Positions 37,713 through 49,202 are shown, counted from the stretch's first letter. The stretch: 64,000 nt of DNA from Delphinapterus leucas (GCF_002288925.2 NW_022098001.1:2902231-2966230); one strand, 5' to 3'. The notes: generated from the letters alone by a model not told the origin. Program-made: numbers and translations.

Positions 37713-38244
37713 AAAAAATACACGTGCTGGATTCAGCCAATAAAGCACCCTATTATATGGCAAGAAAATCTTAGGATTCTCAAAAGATTGGAATTTTACT
37801 TTATTAAAGAATAAACATTTGAATTAAAGGATTGTTATTCAGGCATCTGGGTTCAAATTAATGTAGACCTTAAATTAGGTAGTCAGTCAGCAAAGGGACT
37901 CTGGTTTCTTGTTCTTTGTGCATAGTATTCTGCTTGCTCCATATAAAAATGAGGAAAACTTTCAAAGGAAATGGGGCCTATGGATTTGAGAAAATTGGTC
38001 CTTTTCATCTTGAATTTCTCCAGCTTATTGCCTACATACATGTCTTAATTAGCTCCATGTCTATCTCACTGTCTTCGTCACTGTCTGTATGCTTATGTAT
38101 GTCTATCAATGTCATATACATTTTGCTTGTTTAATTTAGACTTATTCATATAGCTCGTGTTTACCATGCTTCTGTGTAGTTTATAGTTATTGGTTAGGGA
38201 AGTTTGGTTTCTTTGTTTAATTTTTTATTAATATTCATAAGTAC

Positions 38245-38420
38245 TCTACATGTGACAGTCTTTTCAAGGCTTTTATATGTATTACTTCATTTAGTTATCA
38301 CAACAATATTAGAAGGACATTACTATTATGAGAGTCATTTTACAGATGAGGCAACTGAGCGTCAGAAAGGATGAGAGCTACACTCTAAACCCAGACAATT
38401 AAGCTCCAAACTCTGTTCTG
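38245..38420 (-). mobile_element. MIR
   Basis: ttatatgtattacttcattt, agttatcacaacaatattag, cattttacagatgaggcaac, tgagcgtcagaaaggatg: MIR complement order. Confidence 0.75.
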
Positions 38421-38621
38421 TTATACTATCTCCTGAGTTCTATAGACACACATATGCAAATACAATGACACAGTCCTACTGTTTAGAAGTTAATGTTGTA
38501 TATTTTTTTGTGTGTGTGTGGGAGTGGGGAGATAAAAGGAGGAAAATTTTGGTTGATGACTTTATTGTCAGTTCTTTTCTTCATTCATACTTACTTTGTA
38601 CCAAACCACCTATATCTTCTT

Positions 38622-38868
38622 CTTTTTTTTTTTTTTTTTTTTTNNNNNNNNNNNNNNNNNNNNNNNNNNNNNNNNNNNNNNNNNNNNNNNNNNNNNNNNN
38701 NNNNNNNNNNNNNNNNNNNNNNNNNNNNNNNNNNNNNNNNNNNCAGCGGCCATGGCTCACGGGCCCAGCCGCTCTGCGGCATGTGGGACCTTCCGGGACT
38801 GGGGCATGAACCCGTGTCCCCTGCATCGGCAGGCGGACTCTCAACCACTGCGCCACCAGGGAAGCCCT
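38622..38868 (-). mobile_element. CHR-2 SINE spanning an assembly gap
   Basis: The minus-strand head and middle are visible at 38744-38867 and a T tail at 38623-38643; the rest is N. The duplication acctatatcttctt is at 38608-38621 and 38869-38882, a perfect 14 nt match. Confidence 0.9.
38644..38743. other. Assembly gap (100 N)
   Basis: Exactly 100 N directly after a T run of over 20 nt, inside a CHR-2 SINE. Comparison with the copy at 31882-32101 suggests only about 70 nt of SINE plus some T are missing. Confidence 0.99.
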
Positions 38869-39431
38869 ACCTATATCTTCTTGATCTTTATGTCTCTTTA
38901 AGTATCTCTCAATCTCTGTCACGTCCTTAATTCTTAATTAGTCAAACTGTATGTTATTAGATCTTTTAATCTTCCTACTTACATCCTCTTTTCTTTTGAA
39001 ACTTCTTTTGAACTTTTCCTTCTACTTATAGATTCATAACTATGAATGTAGATCATTGTCATACAACTCTCTTGTCGTTGGCATATGTTCGCTCTTTTTT
39101 TATAGGTGCACCAACTTTGCTTCATATATTTTCCTATCATTTTCTTACATACTCATTGAAAGGCTATCGCAAATAAGTACGTAATCCGTTCACCTATGGA
39201 CAACGGAGTAACAGAATATATCTCCAACATACAAAAAATAGTGTGGCACATAATGACAGATTTATTTAATACAGCCTCCTCCAACAGAGATCACAGTCCT
39301 AAGATTCAGCATTGGAAAACAAGCCCTCTGTCCTCTAACACAGAAGACGGAGGCTTTGAAACAGATCTTTAAAATGAATGCCCTGTTTCTGGAGGGAATT
39401 ATGCAATAGAATGGACTCATGTATAGATATA

Positions 39432-40707
39432 TTGGGTTGGTCATAAGGTTTGTTCGTTTTCTTCCGTAAGATGGCTCTAGTAGCGCTTAGTTGTCTTTGA
39501 CTTCATTTGAAACAGTTTTGTTAGATTGTATGTGACAGCTGTCATATCAGCGTGCATTTAAAAAAAGACTTATCAAAACTGAATTTTTGTGTAGCCATTT
39601 TAATATTGAAGATAAAAAAAGCAACATTTTTGGCATATTATGCTTTATTATTTCAAGAAAGGTAAAAACGGGGCCGAAACGCAAAAAAGATTTGTGCAAT
39701 GTATGAAGAAGGTGCTATGACTGATAGAACATGTCAAAAGTGGTTTGCAAAGTTTTGTGCTGGAGATTTCTTGCCAGCCGATGCTCCACAGTCGGGTAGA
39801 CCAGTTGAACTTGACAGTGATCAAATCGAGACATTAATTGAGAACAATCAATGTTATACTGTGAGGGAGATAGCCGACATCCTCAAAATATCCAAATCAA
39901 GCGTTGAAAATCATTTGCACCAGCTTGGTTATGTTTATCACTTTGCTGTTTGTGTTCTACATAAGTTAAGCGAAAAAAACCTTCTTGACCATATTTCTGC
40001 ATGCGATTCTCTACTTAAACATAACAAAAGCCCTCCGTTTTTAAAACAAATTGTGATGGGCGATGAAAAGTGGACACTGTACAATAATGTGGAATGGAAG
40101 AGATTGTGGGGCAAGTGAAATGAACCACAACCAACCACATCAAAGGCCGGTCTTCATCCAAAGAAGGTGATGTTGTGTATATGGTGGGATTGGAAGGGAG
40201 TCCTCTATCATGAGCTCCTTCCGGAAAACCAAGCAATTAATTCCAACAGGTACTGCTCCCAGTTAGACCAACTGAAAGCAGCACTCAACGAAAAGCATCA
40301 GGAATTAGTTAACGGAAAACACATAATCTTCCATCAGGATAACACAAGACCGCGTATTTCTTTGATGACCAGGCAAAAACTGTTACAACTTGGCTGGGAA
40401 GTTCTGAGTCCTCTGCCATATTCACCAGACATTGCACCTTCGGATTTCCATTTTTTTCGGTCTTTAAAAAATTCTCTTAAGGGAAAAAATTTCAGTTCCC
40501 TGGAAGACTGTAAGAGGCACCTGGAACAGTTCTTTGCTCAAAAAGATAAAAAGTTTTGGGAAGATGGAATTATGAAGTTGCCTGAAAAATGGCAGAAGGT
40601 AGTGGAACAAAAGGGTGAATGCGTTGTTCAATAAAGTTCTTGGTGAAAATGAAAAATGTGTCTTTTGTTTTTACTTAAAAACTGAAGTCACTTTTGGGCC
40701 AACCCAA
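39432..40707 (+). mobile_element. Full-length mariner DNA transposon (Tc1/mariner)
   Basis: The element starts ttgggttgg at 39432 and ends ccaacccaa at 40707, so the terminal inverted repeats begin with at least nine matching bases. TA dinucleotides flank it at 39430-39431 and 40708-40709, the mariner target duplication. Length is 1,276 bp, typical of a complete mariner. It carries a broken transposase gene (39608-40634). The two ends have diverged beyond the outer 11 bp or so. Confidence 0.93.
39608..40634 (+). pseudogene. Mariner transposase pseudogene
   Basis: From Met at 39699 the frame encodes a helix-turn-helix region (TCQKWFAKF, then EIADILKISKSSVENHL) and GDEKW with the first catalytic Asp. 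It then stops at TGA (40116-40118), where an Arg codon CGA is the likely ancestor (CpG decay). The same frame continues to 40634 with WWDWKG, HQDN (second Asp) and YSPDIAPSD, whose final Asp lies after 34 residues, giving the mariner D,D34D triad. Upstream of 39699 the frame meets TAA at 39663-39665. Family-like residues there fall in another frame, suggesting a one-base loss near the A run at 39683-39688. The 5' limit is approximate and no start ATG is seen. It is inactive as it stands. Confidence 0.88.
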
Positions 40708-41019
40708 TAGATCCCTTTGTCAAACTTGATGGTCTCACTTCTCATATTTGCTTTAATAGATCATTCCATGAGCTATTTCTTCAAATGTCTGGTGGCAACC
40801 ACAAACTCATTCCATCCTTATTAAAAGTGTCCCACTGTATGATTTGAGCAGACCATTAGGTCATTAATACTGGACAAATTTCAAATCAGGAGAAAAATGC
40901 CCATGGGACTTGAATTGTAAAACATAATTGTATTATTGGAGTTAAAATGTTACTACATATAAAGAATCTCTTGAGATGAGTAAAACTTAAATTCTAAACA
41001 ATTTGAACGCTTATTTCAT

Positions 41020-41135
41020 AACTGACTCAATAAATATTTACTTAATGCCTGTCATGTATATTATACATGGAGTTTACAAAGACAGCTAAGAGATGAAGAC
41101 TTCTCATCAAACGCTTATAGTCTGATGAGGAAGAA
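41020..41135 (-). mobile_element. L2 fragment
   Basis: tgactcaataaatatttactt, taatgcctgtcatgtatatt and a later acgcttatagtctgatgagg fit L2 antisense. Confidence 0.55.
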
Positions 41136-43869
41136 AAGGCACATTTATAAAGAGAAATACTACGATAGGCAAAATGAGATATGCCACAAGAGAAGCAATT
41201 TATCTGTGCAATGAAAATTTGTAGAAGAAAGAAGAGAAAAGGCTTCCCACATAATATTTTGTCTTGAAAGATTGTTGATTTTGGACTTGGGAGAAAGGGA
41301 TCAGTTCAGTAAAGTTCTGGTCATTTATAAGCCCAGGATACACTTGCACAGTCCTGAATTAAAGAGAATAAAATGTTTATCTTGAAGATGTTATTTTGAA
41401 AACAATTAGAAAACATTGTTTAACTAGAGATAATTTTACTATATTAGGGAAGGCTAATATAGAGTTTGTCTTCCCTTGTGCTAAGATAAAATTTATATTC
41501 TTGCCTTTATCTCAAGGCTTCCAGCCTTAGTAGTTCCCACTGTAGAACTCTGTACTTAACAAAAAGGACATTTTATGAAAATAAATAATTTCCAGCTTCA
41601 AATGCTAATAGAAAAAAAGGAATAAAAATCTATCTTAAATGCTTAGTATCTAAATAAGTTCATTGTCTGCCTTTTCACTTGACATTCCCAGCACATTCAA
41701 ATGACTCATGAATCTCCTTTATTTCTTATCTTTTTTGATCTTAGATAACCTCAATTTAATTGTGCCGTGAATTTCACAGCCCTTTTATTGGAAATATCCT
41801 CCTCTTCCCTTCCCTAAAGTCCATGTCTTCCACAGCCTCCCAAACTAATCTTTTCCACTAAACGTTTTGAGCAGTTTAGCATCTCCTGAATTTTTCCCTT
41901 GCCCTTTTTCCTACAATACTAATTATTTGTATACCTCCCTATGACCTCTTCATAACAGCAAACAAATGCCCAATCTTGCTAGAAGTCTACAGTGAGGCAA
42001 ACACTGTTTTCTCTCTATATAGCTTGACAAGAGAAATATTGTCTTTACGTTCAGCAAAAGATGTCACCTATATCATTTAAACTCAGTGCTAAAAGACATG
42101 CTGTGATATCACTCTTTGCTGGTGCCCAGCCCTTTTAGTAGGGTGGGGGCAGGGCAGGGAGGATGGTTACTGCAGAGACAGCCCTGGAGCAGCAACCAGA
42201 AGACATAACAGTGTTGGGAAACTCCGTCAGATTGAGTCATTGCTACCAGGCTCTGAAAGAGAATCATGGGGGTTATTTTGCATTTTCTTCAAGTGATTGT
42301 GAAAAAGACAAACTAGTTCCATATGGTGGCAGGGAGAGAGCTCAGAGCCAAAATAAAAATCTGCTCAGCTTGTCAGTATGTGAGACCTTAAAGTTCAGAT
42401 ATCTAAGAGTCTGTCTACTGTTTAAAAGAGCTGAGGCCAAACTTCAATTTGTCAAACATACAACTCCCACTGCCTTGGATAATGAAAGAGACTCCCCCCG
42501 CCCCCACCCCGAACACAGTGAAGATGTAAAAATGTGAGAAGTATAGCCATCTCTTAAGTCGACAAAATTAGTGAGAAACTAGATGCCTGGGATTGGGCTG
42601 CCTATTTTAAAGAAAATAAAGTTATAGAATCACTTGTATGATACAGAGGTATATTTTGAAACCTACTCTTCCATAATAGAGTGCACTGTTGTCCTACATT
42701 CATTAAGAAATGTGATTTAGTCTTTCTAGTTACTGAAGTTTCTGTTAAGTGAAAGAAAAGGAGTAACTATATTTTCATCAAGAATGACTAGAAAATCGTG
42801 ACCAGTTTCAGTATGCATGTGTTTCATTTTCCCTTCAGATGCTAATTGAAAAAATTAAAAAGCTGACATTCTTTAAAGTCACTGACCAATTGGTACTCAT
42901 AATTTTCCCCCCCTTCATTAGGAAAAATGGTTTGAAAAGGATAAATGCCATGATTCTATTTTGTGGCTGCCTTTTTGGTCACAGTTAATGGTATTTTTTG
43001 GAGTTTCTGTGCTGTTGTTATTTTGGGGTCGGTTGTTGTTGTTTTGGCATCCTTCATGTTTTTGTTCCTAAGCCAGATACTTTGCTCTGTAATAACATTT
43101 GGTTTTTATCTCCCAACACATCATCCTTCATGTAAACCACATCTACACTGGCTGAACATAAGAAATAAATGTCCAAGATTCTCATGGTGTTATTTTGGGG
43201 GAAGCATTCTCTCCAGTGACCCACACTTTAAGTCCTTTTCACCATAGTCATATGCAAAGCTGACTTTGCCCCTTCTGTGTATTGACTTTTCTTTTGTAAA
43301 GTGATGTCCCATTATCAGAATAGAGAAAGTCATGGATAGTTAATTATACATATTTTAGAAATTAACCAGAACCATTAATAAAAAGAACCACATAAATATT
43401 CTGTTTGAGCCTCAATTCAAATAAGTTTTCTTATCTAATTCGAAAAAATACTTGGTATTAGTGAATGGCCAGCTCTCGGTCTGTCCCTATCAGATAACCA
43501 GTTACAGTTGTTGGCTTTGGGTCAATAATTGCTATTCTGTGCTAGGTAAGAAAGAATGAGCCCCTTAACTGTGCAGAGGACCTATCCTTGACTACACTGT
43601 TACTCCCAGAATCCTTGTGGGATTCCACAGAAGCATAATTGGGCTCATCTGTAAATTGCTTAAACTAGTGTTAAGAAAAATTATTTTTAAGAAATGCCAT
43701 CTCTATTTCCCAGTGGAAGAGAACAACTCTTCCTTAGAAGAGCATAAGCAGCTCCCTGCAACATGTTAAGGATATCAACATAGAAGGGATGAATACTACT
43801 GTATATAAATTACACGTTCTACTCAGTCTTGTATGGTGAAAAAATCCACTGTTCCTCAAAATACTGGTC

Positions 43870-44315
43870 TCCTCTACTTTTTTTTTTACTGAGATATAAT
43901 TGACAGATAACATTATATTAGTTTCAGGTGTACAGCATAATGATTTAATATATGCATATATGTATATATTGCAAAATAATCACCACAATAAGTCTAGTTA
44001 GCATCCATCACCACACATAGTTAAATTTTTTTTCCTTGAGGTGAAACTTTTCAGATCTATTCTCCTAGCAACTTACCAATATACAACACAGTATTATTAA
44101 TTATAATCACCATGTTGTACATTGCATTCCCAGGATTTATTTATTGTGTAACCGGAAGTTCGTACCTTTTGACCACCTACACCCATTTTGCCCACCCTTC
44201 ACTTCTACTTTTATATCATTGCAACCAATATGTTCTGGTATTTACATTGCACTATCTTGGGACTCTCTATGCTTCTGCTTCTTGTTTTCAAGATCCCTAA
44301 TCTGGGCAGGCCCTT
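43870..44315 (-). mobile_element. Old L1 3' end (L1M-type)
   Basis: A T run at 43880 is followed by actgagatataattgaca and agtttcaggtgtacagca, the complement of a mammalian-wide L1M 3' end, continuing through ccatcaccacacatag. It is diverged, with no clear duplication. Edges are approximate. Confidence 0.8.
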
Positions 44316-44809
44316 AAGGAAATATTTTACACCTTATTTGGCTTTTATTTTTTTTCAAAATAATTTTAGTTGAAGAATTTACCATAAGCATATTTTCATT
44401 TTGAATTTGTTCTCTGATATCGGTTGGGTATGCACACAATACAAATAAGCCATTCAATAAAACATAAGAACTAATAAGAAGACGTAAGTTTTCTTCATTT
44501 ATTCTACTCGCATAATATATCAGACATGTTTTCATATTCTGGAGTCTCTGAGAAAATGAGAACAAAAACAGAACTGGAAAGATCAAGAAGGGTGTATGTG
44601 TCTGTGTAATTTTTAATTATTTCAGTTGGTTGACAAGGAAATGGGATGTTGAGTACCTAGCTAAATGAGATGCAAAAACTATCCTTCTGAAAATATGGCC
44701 CAGGTATATTTTGGTTATTAGGGTTATTGATATTTGGGTCTGATTTTACTTGCTACCTTCAGCCTACTGAAAATTGATTATACCCGTCATTAGTTCACAT
44801 CCATAATTT

Positions 44810-45400
44810 CTTTATTCAGTGAATGTTGAGCCTTTTCCTCAGTATCAGACGCTGTTTGTTCTAGATTCTGGTGATTCAGAGTTGAGTAAGACACAGCTTA
44901 TGCCTCAAGGAGCTCACAGTTTATTATGAGAGAAGACAAGTAAAAAGACAACTAAAATAAAGCACAGTAAGTTTCATCATAAAGGTATCCATCTGATGTT
45001 CTTTGAGATCATACTGGAAATGAATCTTAAAGGATGAGTAGGAATTCAGCAGTTAGAAAGGCCTTCCAGGGAAGGGCCTTCCTGGGAAAGGGGACAGAGA
45101 AATGAGAATGTGATGCTTTGAGAGAACAAGTGTTTGGTAAGCCTGGATCATTATGTATGTGTGCAGGAAGTAAGAGATGGGAGGTGTGGGGTTGGTGTGG
45201 GAGGAAGTAAACAAGGGCTACGTCTTCAGAGTCCTCATAAACCACAATAAGGAACTTGGACTGTACCTTTCATGTGCTGGGAGAACAACTGAGGGCTTTT
45301 AACCAGAGCAGAGGAATGACGATGAGAGGCATGTTTTGAATGAGCCACATGGAGAATGGATTTTAGGGGGAAGTGGATGGAGCTAAGCTCAAGACACTGA
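44810..45400 (-). mobile_element. L2-like long fragment
   Basis: tgttctagattctggtgatt, cctcaaggagctcacagttt, gaaaggccttccaggga and cagaggaatgacgatgagag follow an L2-type antisense order over almost 600 bp. Confidence 0.5.
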
Positions 45401-46920
45401 GACCAGTTGTAAGACTTTTTTAATAATACAGAGAAGAGCTGCCAGGACTAGACGACTGACCTTCAAGTCTTGATTAAGTGGATCTGGAAAAATGTCTCCT
45501 TTTACTCACAGACCCTAACATACATCGTTGATGAGTTCTGTACTGGTGAAGGTCAGGACAAAACACTGTAGATGTTTATTCTACAATTTATTCTAACCCT
45601 ACCGTACATACTTGCATACATATTTAGAGATATGTAAAGGCACCCTTAAACTTGTGACAATTGATGGTATAGTCATACAATAGCTGCCAAATTATGTTGG
45701 AGAAGAATATGTAATGACATGGAAACATAGTCATAAAATCATATATGAAAAACTTATTGTTAAAAAGCATGTGAAGTATGATTTCATTTGTGTTTATACA
45801 TGAGAAGAAACTGTTTTAAAGGGTACAAGATTGACATAAGTGATTACTTCTAGAGTGGTAAATGAGATGGGCCTGTGGGCAGAAACTTTACTGGCACTGT
45901 TCAAAATGTTTATAGAATATGATCAGGTATTACATGTATACTTAAATATAAATAATATTTTCTATTTGAAGAGGAAAACAAACAAGGAAAAGACTAAGTG
46001 TATATAAACCATAATGTCAAGAGTAGTTATATTTGGAGATGAGATTTGGGTTACTTTTTATTTTCTTTTTGCTTTTCTCTACCTCTTAAATTTATAATTA
46101 TGCATTCCTGTTGCCTTGGTAACACAAAGAAACCATTGTAAATTATGAAGCTTGAATTATAACCCTCATATAAAACTATAAACTATATTCAGCACATAGC
46201 AGTCACTCAGTTAATATCAACTCAACATTTGTGCTAAATCACCTGCAAAATACAGTGTAGAAAATCACTGTGTCCTGGAAAGTCTATCCCCATTAGTGAG
46301 CTTAAAGCTACTGCAGGGAAAATGGTATTGACTTACCTTAAGTCAATAAGAAGGAAAGTCATCACAGTTTATAGAGAATCCAAGAATCAGAGTTGGAATT
46401 AGCATCCCTCTTGCAAAAGTGCCTGTGGGCTAAACTTACCCACTCCCAGTGGAGAGGGAGATTTCAGGCCAGCAGAGTCATAGCTACTTAATTTTGAAAT
46501 CATTCATCTTCCCCCAGACTCTGATTCTGTGTTCACCAAGCAAGCAACTTTCTGATTATAATTTGGCTTTCTATGTGAATCTCCCTCTAAGGAGACCATG
46601 AGACTGGGCCCTTTATTTTGACTGTAAATGGAGACCTGACATAAGTCCCCCTTAGTTTTGCAAGTGTATGTCTGTCTCTGAGAGGCTGAGAAAGTTATCA
46701 AATTAAAACTGCAGACCAGATCTAGAAGGTGGTGAATTCACCCAGGTAACATGTCCTAGGGACTCCCTTTGGTAACCTCTCACCTTACTTTGCCCTGGTG
46801 AAACCCACCTCCACATGGGCTGCCTACAACGTAAAACGTGAATTCCCAGTTAGAAATTCTACAGTTTTGCATCACCAGTGACTTTTAGCCTGATTCTCAG
46901 AGTTTTAAAATGTAAGCTTG

Positions 46921-47143
46921 GGGCTTCCCTGGTGGCGCAATGGTTGAGAGTCCGCCTGTCAATGCAGGGGACACGGGTTCGTGCCCTGGTCCGGGAAGAT
47001 CCCACATGCCGCAGAGCGGCTAGGCCCATGAGCCATGGCCACTGAGCCTGCGCATCCGGAGCCTGTGCTCCGCAACAGGAGAGGCCACAACAGTGAGAGG
47101 CCCGCGTACAGCAAAAAAATTAAAAAAAAAAAAAAAATATATA
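46921..47143 (+). mobile_element. CHR-2 SINE (tRNA-Glu-derived)
   Basis: Plus-strand copy from gggcttccct with box B ggttcgtgccc and an A/T-rich tail (47113-47143). Short duplication taagcttg at 46913-46920 and 47144-47151. Several CpG have decayed (aatgcagg, catccgg, acaggag). Confidence 0.9.
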
Positions 47144-47919
47144 TAAGCTTGTATTTGATAGTTCATTAGAAGCTTTCTTCAGCCTTCTGTTAACTACAAG
47201 TTCTATTAATTATTGAAACCAGTAAAACTTGAGTATGGTTTAATTGTGTATTTTGCTCTGGCTAAAAAAATCTCTGCAGAATATGTGTGAAATATTTTGG
47301 CACAATTATACAACAGTACTGTTATTTGCTAAAAACATTATCAACCTCACAAAATAATAATGGGACATATACATATACTTAGGTGCAAACACAAGTCAAA
47401 TATGTACATATGGAAAAAATATATATATATATCTTCAAATATTAATTAATCTTTATTATTTCTGTTTAATAGTAATGTAGAATTTTGTTCAGAGCTGGCC
47501 TGGGTCCTAGTAGTGTCTCACTCATACAGAGATTTAATCACCCATTGTCTATATGGTGGATAGGATTCATAAATGAGACTCAGGCACAGAAGTGGTAACA
47601 CACATGGATTTGAAGGGAATATTGCTAGATAATTTTGATGAATGAGAACCTAGGAGTTTTAGGTGGAGTTAGAGAGAGGGGTAGATCTCAGTCAGAGAAG
47701 ACTTTGAATATCAAACTGAGGCTACTGACAATCTTAGTTTAGCTATTCTGAGCCCTGACGAGCCAGTGAAGGACCTGAGCAAGTTTGCATTTGTTCAGAG
47801 TGCCCAGATGGATATGAAAGCAGCATATGGGATCCATAGGGAATGAACAGATGTTAGGGAACTACGTTAGGCAACTATTGTGATTTGTTCACTAGTTTCT
47901 GAATTCTAGACCAATATTC

Positions 47920-48055
47920 TTCAAAATGTTCTCCTTGGACAGTCTGCAAGGAGTAATCTGAGGTACTAGTTGAAAATACAAATTCCTCAGCCTAGTGAAT
48001 AGGTCTTTTTCCACAAATGACCAGATGATTTGATATATGGGCAACTGTTAGAGAG
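47920..48055. mobile_element. MER5-like hAT fragment (weak)
   Basis: aatacaaattcctcagccta and accagatgatttgatatat loosely follow MER5. Confidence 0.4.
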
Positions 48056-48100
48056 TCCCTGATCTAGGTTAATGTAAATTTTATATAAGAAATGTTTCTA

Positions 48101-48310
48101 GGGCTTCCCTGGTGGCACAGTGGTTGAGAATCCGCCTGCCGATGCAGGGGACACGGGTTCGTGCCCCGGTCCGGGAGGATCCCACATGCCGCGGAGCGGC
48201 TGGGCCCGTGAGCCATGGCCGCTGAGCCTGCGCGTCCGGAGCCTGTGCTTCTCGACGGGAGAGGCAACAACAGTGAGAGGCCCTAGCAAAAAAAAAAAAA
48301 AAAAGAAAGA
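48101..48310 (+). mobile_element. CHR-2 SINE (tRNA-Glu-derived), young-looking
   Basis: Plus-strand copy with intact box B, a tail of 17 A followed by gaaa repeats, and a perfect 14 nt duplication aagaaatgtttcta at 48087-48100 and 48311-48324. Its 3' body lacks the usual cgcgtacc end (it reads gaggccctagc before the A tail). It lies 0.9 kb upstream of exon 8. Confidence 0.93.
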
Positions 48311-48399
48311 AAGAAATGTTTCTAGAGAGTAAAGCAGGGTCTTTGAAGAATGCCATTTTTGAGGTTAAACAGTTGGGGTTTAACTTAGTTTTAGGAATA

Positions 48400-48535
48400 C
48401 CACCAGAATGTAGGTCCCTCGAGGGCATGGCTTTCTGTCTGTTTTGTTTGCTGATATATCTTAAGTGCTTAGAACAATTTCTGGTATATAGTATGTGCTT
48501 AAGAAATATTTGTTCAGTGAATACATAATGACTAA
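48400..48535 (+). mobile_element. L2 3' end
   Basis: ccctcgagggcatggctttc, agtgcttagaacaatttctg, gtatgtgcttaagaaatatt: L2 tail in sense order. Confidence 0.65.
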
Positions 48536-48579
48536 TAAGAGCTTGGATTTTAAAGTCAACCATAGTGAAATTCCAGCTT

Positions 48580-48725
48580 ATTTAGCCTCTCTGAGCCTTG
48601 GTATGCAAAATTTTGATATTGATACCTGAATCACGGATTTAATATAAAAATTAAATTAAATAACAGCCAGAAAGCATTTAGCAGAATGCTTGGCACAGAG
48701 TAAGTCCTCCTTTAGCACATCATCA
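48580..48725 (+). mobile_element. MIR-like fragment
   Basis: tagcctctctgagccttgg, then aagcatttagcagaatgctt and ggcacagagtaagtcctcc: MIR sense order. Confidence 0.6.
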
Positions 48726-48934
48726 ATATTCAATATTAACACAGTGATATATGCTATAGTGACACTCTACAGGGCATTTTTTATTTAGAGATCAATACTT
48801 GTAGTAATAAAATAAACCCATTTTCCTTTTGTGGATCCTACATTATCAGAAAACCATATGAGTTTAAGTATGCATAGTAAAATAAACATCAAGCACACAA
48901 GCCACAGATAATTTTACCTATATGTAGTTTGATG

Positions 48935-49050
48935 TCCTTCCTTTCTTCCTTCCTTCCTTCCTTCCTTCCTTCCTTCCTTCCTTCCTTCCTTCCTTCCTTC
49001 CTTCCTTCCTTCTCTTCCCCCCCCAACCCCTTCTCTCTCTTTCTTTCTGT
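48935..49050. repeat. (TTCC)n microsatellite and pyrimidine tract
   Basis: Pure TTCC repeats at about 48945-49012 (17 units), then a C/T stretch to 49050. The whole is a pyrimidine tract of about 115 nt on the sense strand of ANGPT1, ending 150 nt before exon 8. Confidence 0.95.
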
Positions 49051-49054
49051 TCAG

Positions 49055-49124
49055 GGAGCTTTGGTCTTATACCAGTTTGTTGGAAGGGCTGAATTCAGAG
49101 AAGGGAGAGAAACTGATGAACAAG
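49055..49124 (+). other. Candidate pseudo-exon upstream of exon 8
   Basis: The (TTCC)n/CT tract ends in ctgttcag (49047-49054). The next gt donor in a good context is caag followed by gtaaac at 49125. The 70 nt between them are open in the frame coming from exon 7 (one base plus 23 sense codons). Inclusion would put exon 8 out of frame and hit TGA soon after. No transcript evidence is available here. Confidence 0.35.
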
Positions 49125-49202
49125 GTAAACATTCAGCAAACCAGTCTTCTGGGTTCTGTTACTCTGTTGAATGGCTTATCTTTCTTTTTTTTTTAACTTC
49201 AG

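Larger units (their letters stand above)
23610..49202 (+). other. ANGPT1 intron 7
   Basis: 25,593 bp, GT-AG, the largest intron here. It carries six of the seven CHR-2 SINEs, two L1 tails with target-site duplications, one older L1, a full-length mariner, both assembly gaps, many MIR and L2 pieces, and the (TTCC)n tract. Confidence 0.9.

Noticed and set aside
38465..38930. Open frames up to 145 codons
   Set aside because: They read through the second 100 N gap and SINE sequence.
42963..43247. 94-codon hydrophobic frame
   Set aside because: T-rich chance frame without splice, start-context or family support.
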